20,996 bases of DNA from the NCBI GenBank assembly GCA_946641795.1, contig CAMPBZ010000005.1, positions 1 through 20,996 on the forward strand. Direction: 5' to 3'. Every line of letters begins with the position of its first letter. Within the stretch, counting starts at the first letter, position 1. Positions 8,296 through 14,457 of the stretch are shown piece after piece. This DNA comes from an uncultured Clostridia bacterium. GTDB taxonomy: Bacteria; Bacillota; Clostridia; Oscillospirales; CAG-272. The translations under genes and the position numbers were made by a program. A model generated the notes under the pieces. That model ran no database searches, was not told where the DNA came from, and was given only the letters and a program-made list of their open reading frames with translations.

Positions 8296-9744
8296 ATGAA
8301 AAAAAGGGTCGCTTCTTTATGGGGTCGGTTCCGGAAAAAAATGACTCCGGATCCGATGTTTCAGGAAACCGAGGTGCAGGCAAATCGGCTGGGAGCTTTA
8401 ATGCTTTTTTGCAGCGGATTGATTCTGCTATTGATTTTGGCTTTGACAATTGCGGGTGTGTTCCCCTTAAAGGGAAAGCTGATGTATTCCACCACCATTC
8501 AGGCCATTGTGGAAATTTTGATTCTGCTTGTCATTTGCAAAATTGTCAAAAATAACGCGTGGTGGCTCAAACCGCTGTTGCTGATTGGCATGATCATCGT
8601 ATTTGCGCGGCTGGATAGTATGCTCACCCATAAGGTGGCAATTTTGATGGTGTTGCCGGTGGTATTCAGCAGCCGTTATTTCTCGCGCAAATTAACGATT
8701 TTTACATCCATTCTGACAACCGTTATCTTTGCCGCTTCCGCATTTTGGGGGGCAACGCACGGATTGATCAACCTCAACATTGTAACCATGCCGGCGGGAA
8801 CCGAAATGATTGCAACCGGCGGATTTTTGGGGGACGCGGTTCAAAATGCGGGCGCAAGCAACGAAATGCTTATCCGCAATACCCTCCTTTATGATTATTT
8901 CCCCAAATGGCTCATGTTTTCCATCGTTTCCATCATCAGCTGCAACATTGCCCGGCGCGGGCGCAGTATGGTGATTTCCCAGCACGAAAAGGACTCCAAA
9001 GTTGCGCGAATCGAATCGGAGCTGAACCTTGCCTCCGCCATTCAAGCGGATATGCTGCCAAACATCTTTCCTCCCTTCCCGGGGCGTTCGGAATTTGATC
9101 TTTACGCTTCCATGAACCCGGCCAAAGAGGTTGGCGGCGACTTTTACGACTTTTTCCTGATCGACGACGACCACCTTTGTATGGTAATGGCGGACGTTTC
9201 GGGCAAAGGCGTTCCCGCCGCGCTGTTTATGATGGCTTCTAAAATCATTCTGGCCAACAACGCAATGATGGGCAAATCCCCGGCGCAAATCCTGACCGAT
9301 ACCAACGCCGCCATTTGCGCCAACAACCGCGAGGAAATGTTCGTTACCGTTTGGCTGGGCATTTTGGAAATTTCCACCGGCAAGCTGATCGCTTCCAATG
9401 CCGGGCACGAATACCCGGTTGTCAAACACGGCAACGGCGCGTTTGAACTGCTCAAAGATAAGCACGGGTTTGTTATTGGCGGAATGGAAGGCGCAAAATA
9501 TAAGGACTACGAGCTGACGCTGGAACACGGTTCCAAGCTCTTCCTTTACACCGACGGCGTTCCCGAAGCGACCAACGCGCAAACCGAGCTGTTTGGCGTG
9601 GAGCGGATGGTTGAAGCACTCAACAAGGATCCTTCCGCCTCGCCGGAGCAGGTGTTGAAGAATGTGCACGCCTCGGTGGACGAATTTGTAAACGAGGCCG
9701 AGCAGTTCGACGACCTGACAATGCTTTGTCTGGAATATAAATAA
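8296..9744 (+). CDS. Membrane-bound PP2C (SpoIIE/RsbU-type) serine phosphatase
   Basis: A 482-residue protein. The N-terminal half (residues about 33-220) contains roughly six hydrophobic helices and probably senses an unknown signal. A short helical linker (about 228-258, including AIQADMLPN) leads into a SpoIIE-type PP2C domain to residue 482. Its metal-binding aspartates are visible in VGGDFYDFF near 281, MADVSGKG near 299, LYTDGVPEA near 418 and FDDLTML near 473. The expected reaction is removal of phosphate from the Ser of a STAS antagonist, most likely the protein encoded 15 bases upstream. The ribosome binding site (GGGTGA) is modest. The membrane segment has no named domain that I recognise. 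A strong terminator follows at 9761, ending this transcription unit. Confidence 0.92.
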   Translation: MKKRVASLWGRFRKKMTPDPMFQETEVQANRLGALMLFCSGLILLLILALTIAGVFPLKGKLMYSTTIQAIVEILILLVICKIVKNNAWWLKPLLLIGMIIVFARLDSMLTHKVAILMVLPVVFSSRYFSRKLTIFTSILTTVIFAASAFWGATHGLINLNIVTMPAGTEMIATGGFLGDAVQNAGASNEMLIRNTLLYDYFPKWLMFSIVSIISCNIARRGRSMVISQHEKDSKVARIESELNLASAIQADMLPNIFPPFPGRSEFDLYASMNPAKEVGGDFYDFFLIDDDHLCMVMADVSGKGVPAALFMMASKIILANNAMMGKSPAQILTDTNAAICANNREEMFVTVWLGILEISTGKLIASNAGHEYPVVKHGNGAFELLKDKHGFVIGGMEGAKYKDYELTLEHGSKLFLYTDGVPEATNAQTELFGVERMVEALNKDPSASPEQVLKNVHASVDEFVNEAEQFDDLTMLCLEYK

Positions 9745-9760
9745 CAAAACAAACAACAAA

Positions 9761-9792
9761 GCCGCCGGGGCGTAGCGCCCCGGCGGCTGTTT
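9761..9792. terminator. Bidirectional intrinsic terminator
   Basis: A perfect 12-bp GC-rich stem (9761-9772 with 9776-9787) around a TAG loop is followed on the plus strand by TGTTTT, and on the minus strand by a T-rich tract read from 9760 downward. It lies between the convergent PP2C gene and the YtvI-like gene, so it can end transcripts from both sides. Confidence 0.92.
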
Positions 9793-10845
9793 TCATTCGC
9801 ATTTTCGGAAAAGCGAAACGCCCCACCGCAAAACCGGTAACAGGAAGGGGCCGAGGATCAGCCCCGGAACGCCGGCAAATTTCCAACCGGCGTACCCCGC
9901 CGCAAGCGAGAGGAGCGGGTGAACGCCCAGCGTTTTGCCAATCAGGTGCGGCTCGGCGATCTGCCGCGCTACCGTTGCCGCAAGGCAAAGGATGAGCAGC
10001 CCGAACCCCCAAAACCGGTTTTGGCAAAGCAATTCCAAAATTGCCCAGGGGATCAGCACGGCGCCGGTGCCGAAAAAGGGGAGCAGATCCACCAGCGCCA
10101 CCGCCAGCGCCGCAAGCAGAGCATACTGCGAGCCAAGCAGTAAAAACCCGCAAAACAGGATCGCAAAGGTCAATAAAAACAACACCAGGTAGGCGCGAAC
10201 CGCTTTTTGCAGGAGCGTTTTTGTCTGCCCCCAACGTGCGCGCAGCGCCGGTTGCCGCGCCAAAGGGAACAGATGAAAGATGCGCTCCAACATCCGCTCG
10301 CCGCCGGCCGAAAAATAAACGCCCGCAAACATAGCCGCAACCAAAAACAAAACGGCCGAGGGGACCTTTGCGGCAAAGTTTGCCGCCGCGCCGGGCAGTT
10401 TTGCCGCAACTTCACCCGCCAGCCGCCCGGCAAAATCGGTCAAAGCCGTCTTGATTTGCGCGCGCAACCCTTCGCCTCCTTCGGGCAGGCGCAACGCGTC
10501 AAGCGCACCCGAAAGGAGGGGGAACGGCGTGCCGGAACCGGCGATCCGCTCGGTAAGAAATGCTTTCCCCTCGCGCACCAGCGCCGCGAGCGCCACCCCG
10601 CCCAAAAAGACCGAAAGTGCCAGAAAGAGGAAGAAGAGCAGCACGGCGCAAACCGCCTTTTTCCAGCGCAACAGAGCCGCCATTTTCCCGGCGAGCGGAG
10701 AAATGACCAATACCAGTACCCCGGCAAGCAAAAAAGGGAGCATTGCGCCAAGAAGGGGCAGTGCAAAAAAACGGAGCAGAAAAAGCAGGGCGCAAAAACA
10801 GACGAGCACCGCCGCCCAGTAGGAAAAATCCAATTTTTTCGTCAT
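9793..10845 (-). CDS. AI-2E/PerM family membrane protein, YtvI-like
   Basis: A 350-residue polytopic membrane protein with two helices in the first 50 residues, one near 65-90, a soluble loop (about 90-160), and a helical bundle from about 160 to the end. The motif DLLPFFGTGAVLIPWAI and the C-terminal EPHLIGKTLGVHPLLSL and GVPGLILGP blocks are characteristic of the AI-2E transporter family and especially of the sporulation-associated YtvI branch in Bacillota. The exact function of YtvI is not established. The start is supported by AAGGAGG eight bases upstream. It is a single gene, divergent from the cyclophilin and convergent with the PP2C gene. I found no convincing sigma-A promoter upstream, which would fit sporulation-specific expression but does not prove it. 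Confidence 0.85.
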   Translation of the reverse strand: MTKKLDFSYWAAVLVCFCALLFLLRFFALPLLGAMLPFLLAGVLVLVISPLAGKMAALLRWKKAVCAVLLFFLFLALSVFLGGVALAALVREGKAFLTERIAGSGTPFPLLSGALDALRLPEGGEGLRAQIKTALTDFAGRLAGEVAAKLPGAAANFAAKVPSAVLFLVAAMFAGVYFSAGGERMLERIFHLFPLARQPALRARWGQTKTLLQKAVRAYLVLFLLTFAILFCGFLLLGSQYALLAALAVALVDLLPFFGTGAVLIPWAILELLCQNRFWGFGLLILCLAATVARQIAEPHLIGKTLGVHPLLSLAAGYAGWKFAGVPGLILGPFLLPVLRWGVSLFRKCE

Positions 10846-10934
10846 TCTTCGTCCTCCTTTGCGCGCGGTTTTGCAAATCCCGTTTCATTCTATTTTCAAA
10901 AGCGCAAAAATATCTTCCGAATGACCCGAAAAAC

Positions 10935-10963
10935 TTGACAAATCCTTCTTTTTTTGTTACAAT
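10935..10963 (+). promoter_or_regulatory. Strong sigma-A promoter of the cyclophilin gene
   Basis: TTGACA (10935-10940), a 17-base spacer with a T-rich half, and TACAAT (10958-10963) precede the start codon at 10994 by about 30 bases. The leader is short and contains the AAAGGGG ribosome binding site at 10981-10987. Confidence 0.88.
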
Positions 10964-10993
10964 AAGCACAGAAAAAACCGAAAGGGGAACAGT

Positions 10994-11830
10994 ATGGGAC
11001 AGCAATCCAAAAAAAGCTATGCGCAGCAGGCAAAAGAGCGGCGCGAACAACTTGACAAAGAGAAAAAAGCAAAAGAGAGCAAACAAAACAAGCTTTTGTT
11101 CGGCATCCTTGGTGGTGTTCTGGCGGTCATTCTGATCGCCGTAGTCATCATCGTTGCTGCAACGCGTCCGAAGAACGGCACCGATCCGCAAACCACAGAG
11201 CCGGCAACGACCGCGCCGAAAATGGAAGAAATTGACCTGACCCCGATTGAAGGCGACCTTTCGGAAACCTACACGGCAACCGATACGGCCACCGACCTTG
11301 TGCGGATGACGGTTTCCTACACCACCAAAGCGGGCGTAAAGAAGCAGGGCGATGTTTATATCCGCCTGTTCCCGGACGTTGCGCCCATTACCGTTGCAAA
11401 CTTCAAAAATCTTGTGGGAAGCGGGTTCTATAACGGCCTGACCTTCCACCGCATCTATCCCGGATTTATGATCCAGGGCGGCGACCCGAAAGGGGACGGC
11501 ACGGGTAGCTCCGGCACCAACATCAAAGGTGAGTTTTCGGCAAACGGTGTGGAGAACAACCTTTCTCACGTTCGTGGCGTGCTTTCTATGGCGCGCGGCT
11601 CCTATTCGATGGACAGCGCATCCTGCCAGTTCTTCATTGTGCATAGCGACAACGCAAAGTATTCTTTGGACGGCAGTTACGCGGCCTTCGGCTACGTGGT
11701 CAGCGGCATGGAAACGGTGGACGAGATCACCGAGATCGAGCTGGTAAGCAAAACCGGGTCGATTGACCGCGTTGCCACCTCTCCCGTTTCCCCCGTCACC
11801 ATCGAGTCGGCGGTATTTGTAACCAAATAA
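10994..11830 (+). CDS. Membrane-anchored cyclophilin-type peptidyl-prolyl isomerase
   Basis: A 278-residue protein. Residues 1-33 are Lys/Gln/Glu-rich and cytoplasmic, about 34-56 form one membrane helix, a Thr/Pro-rich linker (about 58-80) follows, and residues about 100-275 are a cyclophilin domain facing outside. Typical motifs are PITVANFKNLV, GLTFHRIYPGFMIQGGDP (with the active-site His-Arg and Phe-x-x-Gln-Gly-Gly), GVLSMARG, SASCQFFIVH and YAAFGYVVSGM. The Trp that gives cyclosporin sensitivity in some family members is not evident. It would assist folding of exported proteins at the membrane surface (inference from topology). It is followed after 24 bases by the glycine-rich membrane protein gene, probably co-transcribed. 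Confidence 0.94.
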   Translation: MGQQSKKSYAQQAKERREQLDKEKKAKESKQNKLLFGILGGVLAVILIAVVIIVAATRPKNGTDPQTTEPATTAPKMEEIDLTPIEGDLSETYTATDTATDLVRMTVSYTTKAGVKKQGDVYIRLFPDVAPITVANFKNLVGSGFYNGLTFHRIYPGFMIQGGDPKGDGTGSSGTNIKGEFSANGVENNLSHVRGVLSMARGSYSMDSASCQFFIVHSDNAKYSLDGSYAAFGYVVSGMETVDEITEIELVSKTGSIDRVATSPVSPVTIESAVFVTK

Positions 11831-11854
11831 TCAGAAAAGCGAGGAATTGATCTT

Positions 11855-12805
11855 ATGCCAACATCAGGCGGAGGCGGACACGGCGGCTTTGGCGGCGGCG
11901 GAAGCTTTCACAGCGGCGGCTCCCACGGCTCCCGCGGCGGCACCAATCTAAATACCTTTTGGTTTTTTGCACCAACCTATTATTACAGGCGCGGGCCGGG
12001 CGTTTTCGTGGCGCCGGTTATCGCTTTGATCATCATTTTAGCCCTGGTTGGCTCGCTGATCCTCGGTATGGTGAATATCGTGCGCGAGAAGCGGGTGGAC
12101 TACTCCGAGGAGACCGCCGAGCAGTACGCTTTGGATGAGTACGAAAAGGCCTTCAAAAGCGAAGCGGCTTACGAGGATAAGATCCTGCTTGTCTTTTTCC
12201 CGTATGCAAACCATATCGACTACGATTTTATCGCCATGATCGGCGACGACCTGACCAATGTCGTTTACAACGAATTCCGGGGGAGCCGTTCCTCGCTGGA
12301 ACGGGCAATGCAAAACTATATCAGCTCCACCGACTACGAAAGTACCCTTTCGCGGAACCTTTCCTCGGTGGTGGATGAAATGACATCGACGATTTCCTAT
12401 TACGGCAATCCTTTCAGATCGTCGTGCAGAGATACCGTTCACGTAGAGGGAACCTCCCATTTGCTCAACAAAAGCAGTTTGCAGATCGACAAGGAGATGG
12501 TCGACCAATCGCTTGCCGACTTTACAACGGCAACCGGAATTGAGCTGGTGCTTGTGGTAGCGGATGCGGCGACGGTGTTCGGCTACGAGTCGCCAATGCC
12601 GCTGATCATCTTTTCGCTGTTTTTGCTGGCCGTTGCGGTAGCAATCATTTTTGCAGTGGTGCGCGGGGTAAAGGCACGGAAAAAGCATTTCGATAATGAA
12701 ACGCCAAAAGGGAACGGCGGCTACACCACCGGCGCCGAACTGGACGGCACCGCCAAGAAAACCGACACCACCAACAACGATTTCCCCAACGGGGATAATT
12801 GGTAA
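11855..12805 (+). CDS. Two-helix membrane protein with Gly/Ser/His-rich N-terminus, function unknown
   Basis: A 316-residue protein that I cannot name. Residues 1-30 are a low-complexity Gly/Ser/His segment, an aromatic patch follows (about 32-45), a membrane helix spans about 50-75, a soluble domain about 78-247, a second helix about 249-272, and the tail is polar and Thr/Asn-rich. The soluble part contains a stretch resembling TPM-domain proteins (DFTTATGIELVLVVAD, about 225-240), and Gly-rich low-complexity segments are common in that family, usually C-terminal; this is a weak similarity. The start has GAGGAA about nine bases upstream. Co-transcription with the cyclophilin suggests a role at the cell envelope (inference). 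It ends eight bases before a strong terminator. Confidence 0.75.
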   Translation: MPTSGGGGHGGFGGGGSFHSGGSHGSRGGTNLNTFWFFAPTYYYRRGPGVFVAPVIALIIILALVGSLILGMVNIVREKRVDYSEETAEQYALDEYEKAFKSEAAYEDKILLVFFPYANHIDYDFIAMIGDDLTNVVYNEFRGSRSSLERAMQNYISSTDYESTLSRNLSSVVDEMTSTISYYGNPFRSSCRDTVHVEGTSHLLNKSSLQIDKEMVDQSLADFTTATGIELVLVVADAATVFGYESPMPLIIFSLFLLAVAVAIIFAVVRGVKARKKHFDNETPKGNGGYTTGAELDGTAKKTDTTNNDFPNGDNW

Positions 12806-12812
12806 AATCAAA

Positions 12813-12856
12813 AATAAAAGAAGGACGCTTTCAAAAAGCGTCCTTCTTTTATTTTT
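12813..12856. terminator. Bidirectional intrinsic terminator
   Basis: A perfect 19-bp stem (12813-12831 with 12835-12853) with a CAA loop is flanked by A/T-rich arms that provide the T tract on both strands. It separates the convergent glycine-rich membrane protein gene and the XRE regulator gene. The stop codon of the regulator (12849-12851) lies inside the stem. Confidence 0.93.
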
Positions 12857-13157
12857 TCAGCAAATCATCTACAACCGCCTCAATGTGTTCCAGCCGATCG
12901 GGGGATAGTTGTTGTAGTTTTCGGATCAGCTGCGCGGTCTTTGCGGGGGCGGCGTTTTCTGTTTCCAAAAAGGCAGAAGGGGTAACGCCGAGATAGTCGC
13001 AAATATAGAAAAACAGGCTCATAGAGGGCAGTGCTTTTCCATTTTCAATGCTGTTGATATAGCCGGGGTTCTGCCCAAGCGATAAACTCATATCCCGCGC
13101 CGAAACGCCTTTTTGCGTTCGTAATTTTGCAAGCCGCAAGGCGAAAAATTCTTCCAT
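12849..13157 (-). CDS. XRE-family helix-turn-helix regulator
   Basis: A 102-residue protein. Residues about 5-62 form a lambda-repressor-like HTH domain (LRTQKGVSARDMSLSLG, then NPGYINSIENGKALPSM and the FFYICDYLGVTPSAFL helix-turn). The rest is a short helical tail (LIRKLQQLSPDRLEHIEAVVDDLL) of the kind used for dimerisation; there is no sensor or peptidase domain. A GGGGG ribosome binding site lies about ten bases before the ATG. The gene is divergent from the 13302 gene, and repeated ACGAT motifs sit in both promoters, so it probably represses itself and the cluster (inference). The target and inducer are unknown. Confidence 0.9.
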   Translation of the reverse strand: MEEFFALRLAKLRTQKGVSARDMSLSLGQNPGYINSIENGKALPSMSLFFYICDYLGVTPSAFLETENAAPAKTAQLIRKLQQLSPDRLEHIEAVVDDLLKK

Positions 13158-13180
13158 TTTTCATTCACCCCCTTGATAAT

Positions 13181-13250
13181 ATTGTAAACGATACGCCTTC
13201 AAAATATGTTAGAATAAAAACGATATTCTTGTTGACAAATCGTATTTTAT
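13181..13250. promoter_or_regulatory. Divergent control region with repeated ACGAT motifs (candidate operators)
   Basis: AAACGATA occurs at 13186-13193 and 13218-13225, 32 bases (about three helical turns) apart, and a third, inverted ACGAT core lies at 13239-13243. The first touches the minus-strand -10 sequence TACAAT (13181-13186) of the XRE gene, whose -35 is poor. The second lies just upstream of the plus-strand -35 and the third inside its spacer. Sites two and three form an imperfect inverted repeat. This placement is what one expects of an autoregulating repressor, but binding is inferred. Confidence 0.45.
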
Positions 13251-13260
13251 CTGATATAAT
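13232..13260 (+). promoter_or_regulatory. Perfect sigma-A promoter of the small membrane protein cluster
   Basis: TTGACA (13232-13237), a spacer of exactly 17 bases and TATAAT (13255-13260) match the consensus at all twelve positions. The start site would be near 13267, with the first gene at 13302. A promoter this strong normally needs tight repression, which fits the ACGAT motif within its spacer and the divergent XRE regulator. Confidence 0.9.
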
Positions 13261-13301
13261 GGAGAAAAACAAAGGATTAAATCCAATATTGGGGGCAATT
13301 T

Positions 13302-13712
13302 ATGGCAGCACAGTCCTATACTTTTTCGATCCCGCAAAACAAAAATCCGCAGGAACTTGCGCAGGTGATTGTTAATTTTCTTTCGGGAAGCGAAGATATG
13401 GAAACGCAGGTGCTGGTGCCCGACCCCAACGGCTCCCTTTGCGTTGTGCAGGGGAGAGCGCGCAACGGTGGCTTCAAACAGTTTCTCGGGTTGGATAAGG
13501 CAATCACAGTTCGTCTGAACGTTATGCAAGGCGGGCAAGCGGTCAATGTAGAAATTGGCGAGGCAAAGTGGGGCGATAAAGCTGCCGCTTTTGCAGTCAG
13601 CTGGTTTGTTTTATGGCCGTTGGCAATCACCTCGGCGATCGGAATGTACCAGCAAAAGCAGTTGCCGCAAAAAATATTCGGCGTCATTCAGCAATATTTG
13701 AGCGCATATTAA
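13302..13712 (+). CDS. Small membrane protein, function unknown
   Basis: A 136-residue protein that I cannot assign. Residues 1-85 look like a small soluble alpha/beta domain (beginning with a helix after PQNKNPQELAQ, then strands such as TQVLVPDPNG and ITVRLNVMQGG). The segment AKWGDKAAAF leads into one hydrophobic stretch (about 97-113, FAVSWFVLWPLAITSAIGM), and the C-terminus (LPQKIFGVIQQYLS) is amphipathic. No enzyme motif is visible. GGGGG at 13291-13295 is the ribosome binding site. It is the first gene behind a perfect promoter that appears to be controlled by the divergent XRE protein. Confidence 0.75.
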   Translation: MAAQSYTFSIPQNKNPQELAQVIVNFLSGSEDMETQVLVPDPNGSLCVVQGRARNGGFKQFLGLDKAITVRLNVMQGGQAVNVEIGEAKWGDKAAAFAVSWFVLWPLAITSAIGMYQQKQLPQKIFGVIQQYLSAY

Positions 13713-13743
13713 ACTCATAATTTTTTAAAAAAGGAGGGAAGAT

Positions 13744-13772
13744 CATTCAGCATTCTTCAGAAGATCTGAATG
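13744..13772 (+). promoter_or_regulatory. Hairpin between the first and second small membrane protein genes
   Basis: CATTCAG (13744-13750) pairs with CTGAATG (13766-13772), enclosing a second inner stem TCTT/AAGA around CAG. It starts five bases after an excellent ribosome binding site (AAGGAGGG, 13731-13738) that has no ATG, GTG or TTG at normal distance. There is no T tract, so it is not an intrinsic terminator. It may control translation or processing of the transcript (inference). Confidence 0.4.
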
Positions 13773-13788
13773 TATCTAGGTGGTAATT

Positions 13789-14040
13789 ATGAACCCAGCA
13801 AATGAATACAGGCTAAAAGAAATTGAGCAGGAAATCAAAAACGCGGAGAGCAGCAAAACAACAGGCATCGTGATGATGATTGTTTCAATTTTTATGCTGT
13901 GGCCGCTGTTGATTGTTGGCGGTATCGTTTACAGCAATGCAAAAAGCAAGATAAACAGACTAAATGAAGAAAAAAAGCAGATTATGTTTCTCGAATGGCA
14001 GAACAGCAATAATAACAATAACGGCGGCGAATGGCACTGA
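13789..14040 (+). CDS. Small membrane protein with flanking charged helices, function unknown
   Basis: An 83-residue protein. A charged helix (residues about 5-25, EYRLKEIEQEIKNAE) is followed by one or two tightly spaced hydrophobic segments (about 27-47, containing MLWPLLIVGGIVY), a second charged helix (about 50-68, with LNEEKKQIM), and an Asn-run tail. The two charged helices could pair as a coiled coil. I chose the ATG at 13789, which has AGGTGG five bases upstream; an in-frame GTG at 13780 lies within that site. Base composition is more AT-rich than in the flanking metabolic genes. No family was recognised. Confidence 0.7.
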   Translation: MNPANEYRLKEIEQEIKNAESSKTTGIVMMIVSIFMLWPLLIVGGIVYSNAKSKINRLNEEKKQIMFLEWQNSNNNNNGGEWH

Positions 14041-14070
14041 CAATCGTTGTTAGACAAAAGGAGACTTATA

Positions 14071-14310
14071 ATGAGTGATTTAGAAAAAAATGCGCTCAAT
14101 GGAATGTCGTGGGGAGCGCAAATCGGCGATATTATTGGAGGAACCATTCCCTGCGCGATTATCGGAGCAATCATCGGCGCGGCGGTGGGGAATAAAACGA
14201 AAGAACAGCCCCAAAACACGCTGCAATGGACGGGAAACTCGAAGTATATCGAAGCGCAAGGAACGCAGAATTTCAATACAACACCGAAAGTTCACTGGGA
14301 TCCGAAATAA
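14071..14310 (+). CDS. Small glycine-zipper-like membrane peptide, function unknown
   Basis: A 79-residue protein. Residues about 11-41 are rich in Gly, Ala and Ile with Gly spaced every three or four residues (GAQIGDIIGGTIP then AIIGAIIGAAVG), the pattern of a glycine-zipper membrane helix. The remaining tail is polar and Asn/Gln/Thr-rich, with aromatic residues. A Gly-Gly pair at 23-24 preceded by Ile at -4 and -7 loosely resembles a bacteriocin double-glycine leader, but no processing transporter is present. I chose the ATG at 14071, with AGGAG seven bases upstream, over an in-frame upstream start at 14047 that contains this site. It lies 30 bases after the previous gene and before a terminator. 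Confidence 0.65.
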   Translation: MSDLEKNALNGMSWGAQIGDIIGGTIPCAIIGAIIGAAVGNKTKEQPQNTLQWTGNSKYIEAQGTQNFNTTPKVHWDPK

Positions 14311-14311
14311 G

Positions 14312-14326
14312 CCCATAGGCTATGGG
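14312..14326. repeat. Short perfect inverted repeat after the last small gene
   Basis: CCCATAG and CTATGGG are separated by a single G, starting one base after the stop codon of the glycine-rich peptide gene and ending four bases before the terminator stem. It could be a small hairpin protecting the transcript end or a protein binding site; nothing further can be said. Confidence 0.5.
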
Positions 14327-14330
14327 AACA

Positions 14331-14366
14331 AAAAAGCGAGGCAGAAAACCTCGCTTTTTGTTTCCT
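14331..14366. terminator. Bidirectional intrinsic terminator
   Basis: An 11-bp stem (14331-14341 with 14349-14359) ends in five T residues and is followed on the plus strand by GTTTCC and more T. On the minus strand the same stem also ends in a T run. It terminates the small membrane protein cluster and can catch read-through from gdhA on the other strand. Confidence 0.88.
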
Positions 14367-14396
14367 TTTTTGGTTGTTCTTTGAGAAGGGAGAGGT

Positions 14397-14442
14397 GCGG
14401 AGAGGGGAGGACTTTCTTGCAAGAAAGTCCTCCCCTCTCCGC
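14397..14442. repeat. Perfect 46-base palindrome
   Basis: The two 23-base arms (14397-14419 and 14420-14442) are exactly complementary without a spacer; the centre reads TTGCAA. It lies 15 bases past the gdhA stop, where a minus-strand terminator would be, but no T tract follows it on either strand. It could be a transcript-end stabiliser, a repeated palindromic element or a cruciform-forming site. All base pairs were checked by eye; whether it recurs in the genome cannot be seen here. Confidence 0.85.
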
Positions 14443-14457
14443 GGTCTATCGTCTCGC

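Noticed and set aside
10499..11644. A 381-residue minus-strand open frame crossing the YtvI/cyclophilin promoter region
   Set aside because: It overlaps two well-supported genes on opposite strands and their intergenic promoter; the product resembles no protein family.
14041..14070. Upstream in-frame start for the glycine-zipper peptide
   Set aside because: The extension contains the AGGAG ribosome binding site of the later ATG, so it is leader sequence; the same reasoning moved the starts of gdhA, ilvE, the TPP subunit and the ferredoxin subunit.
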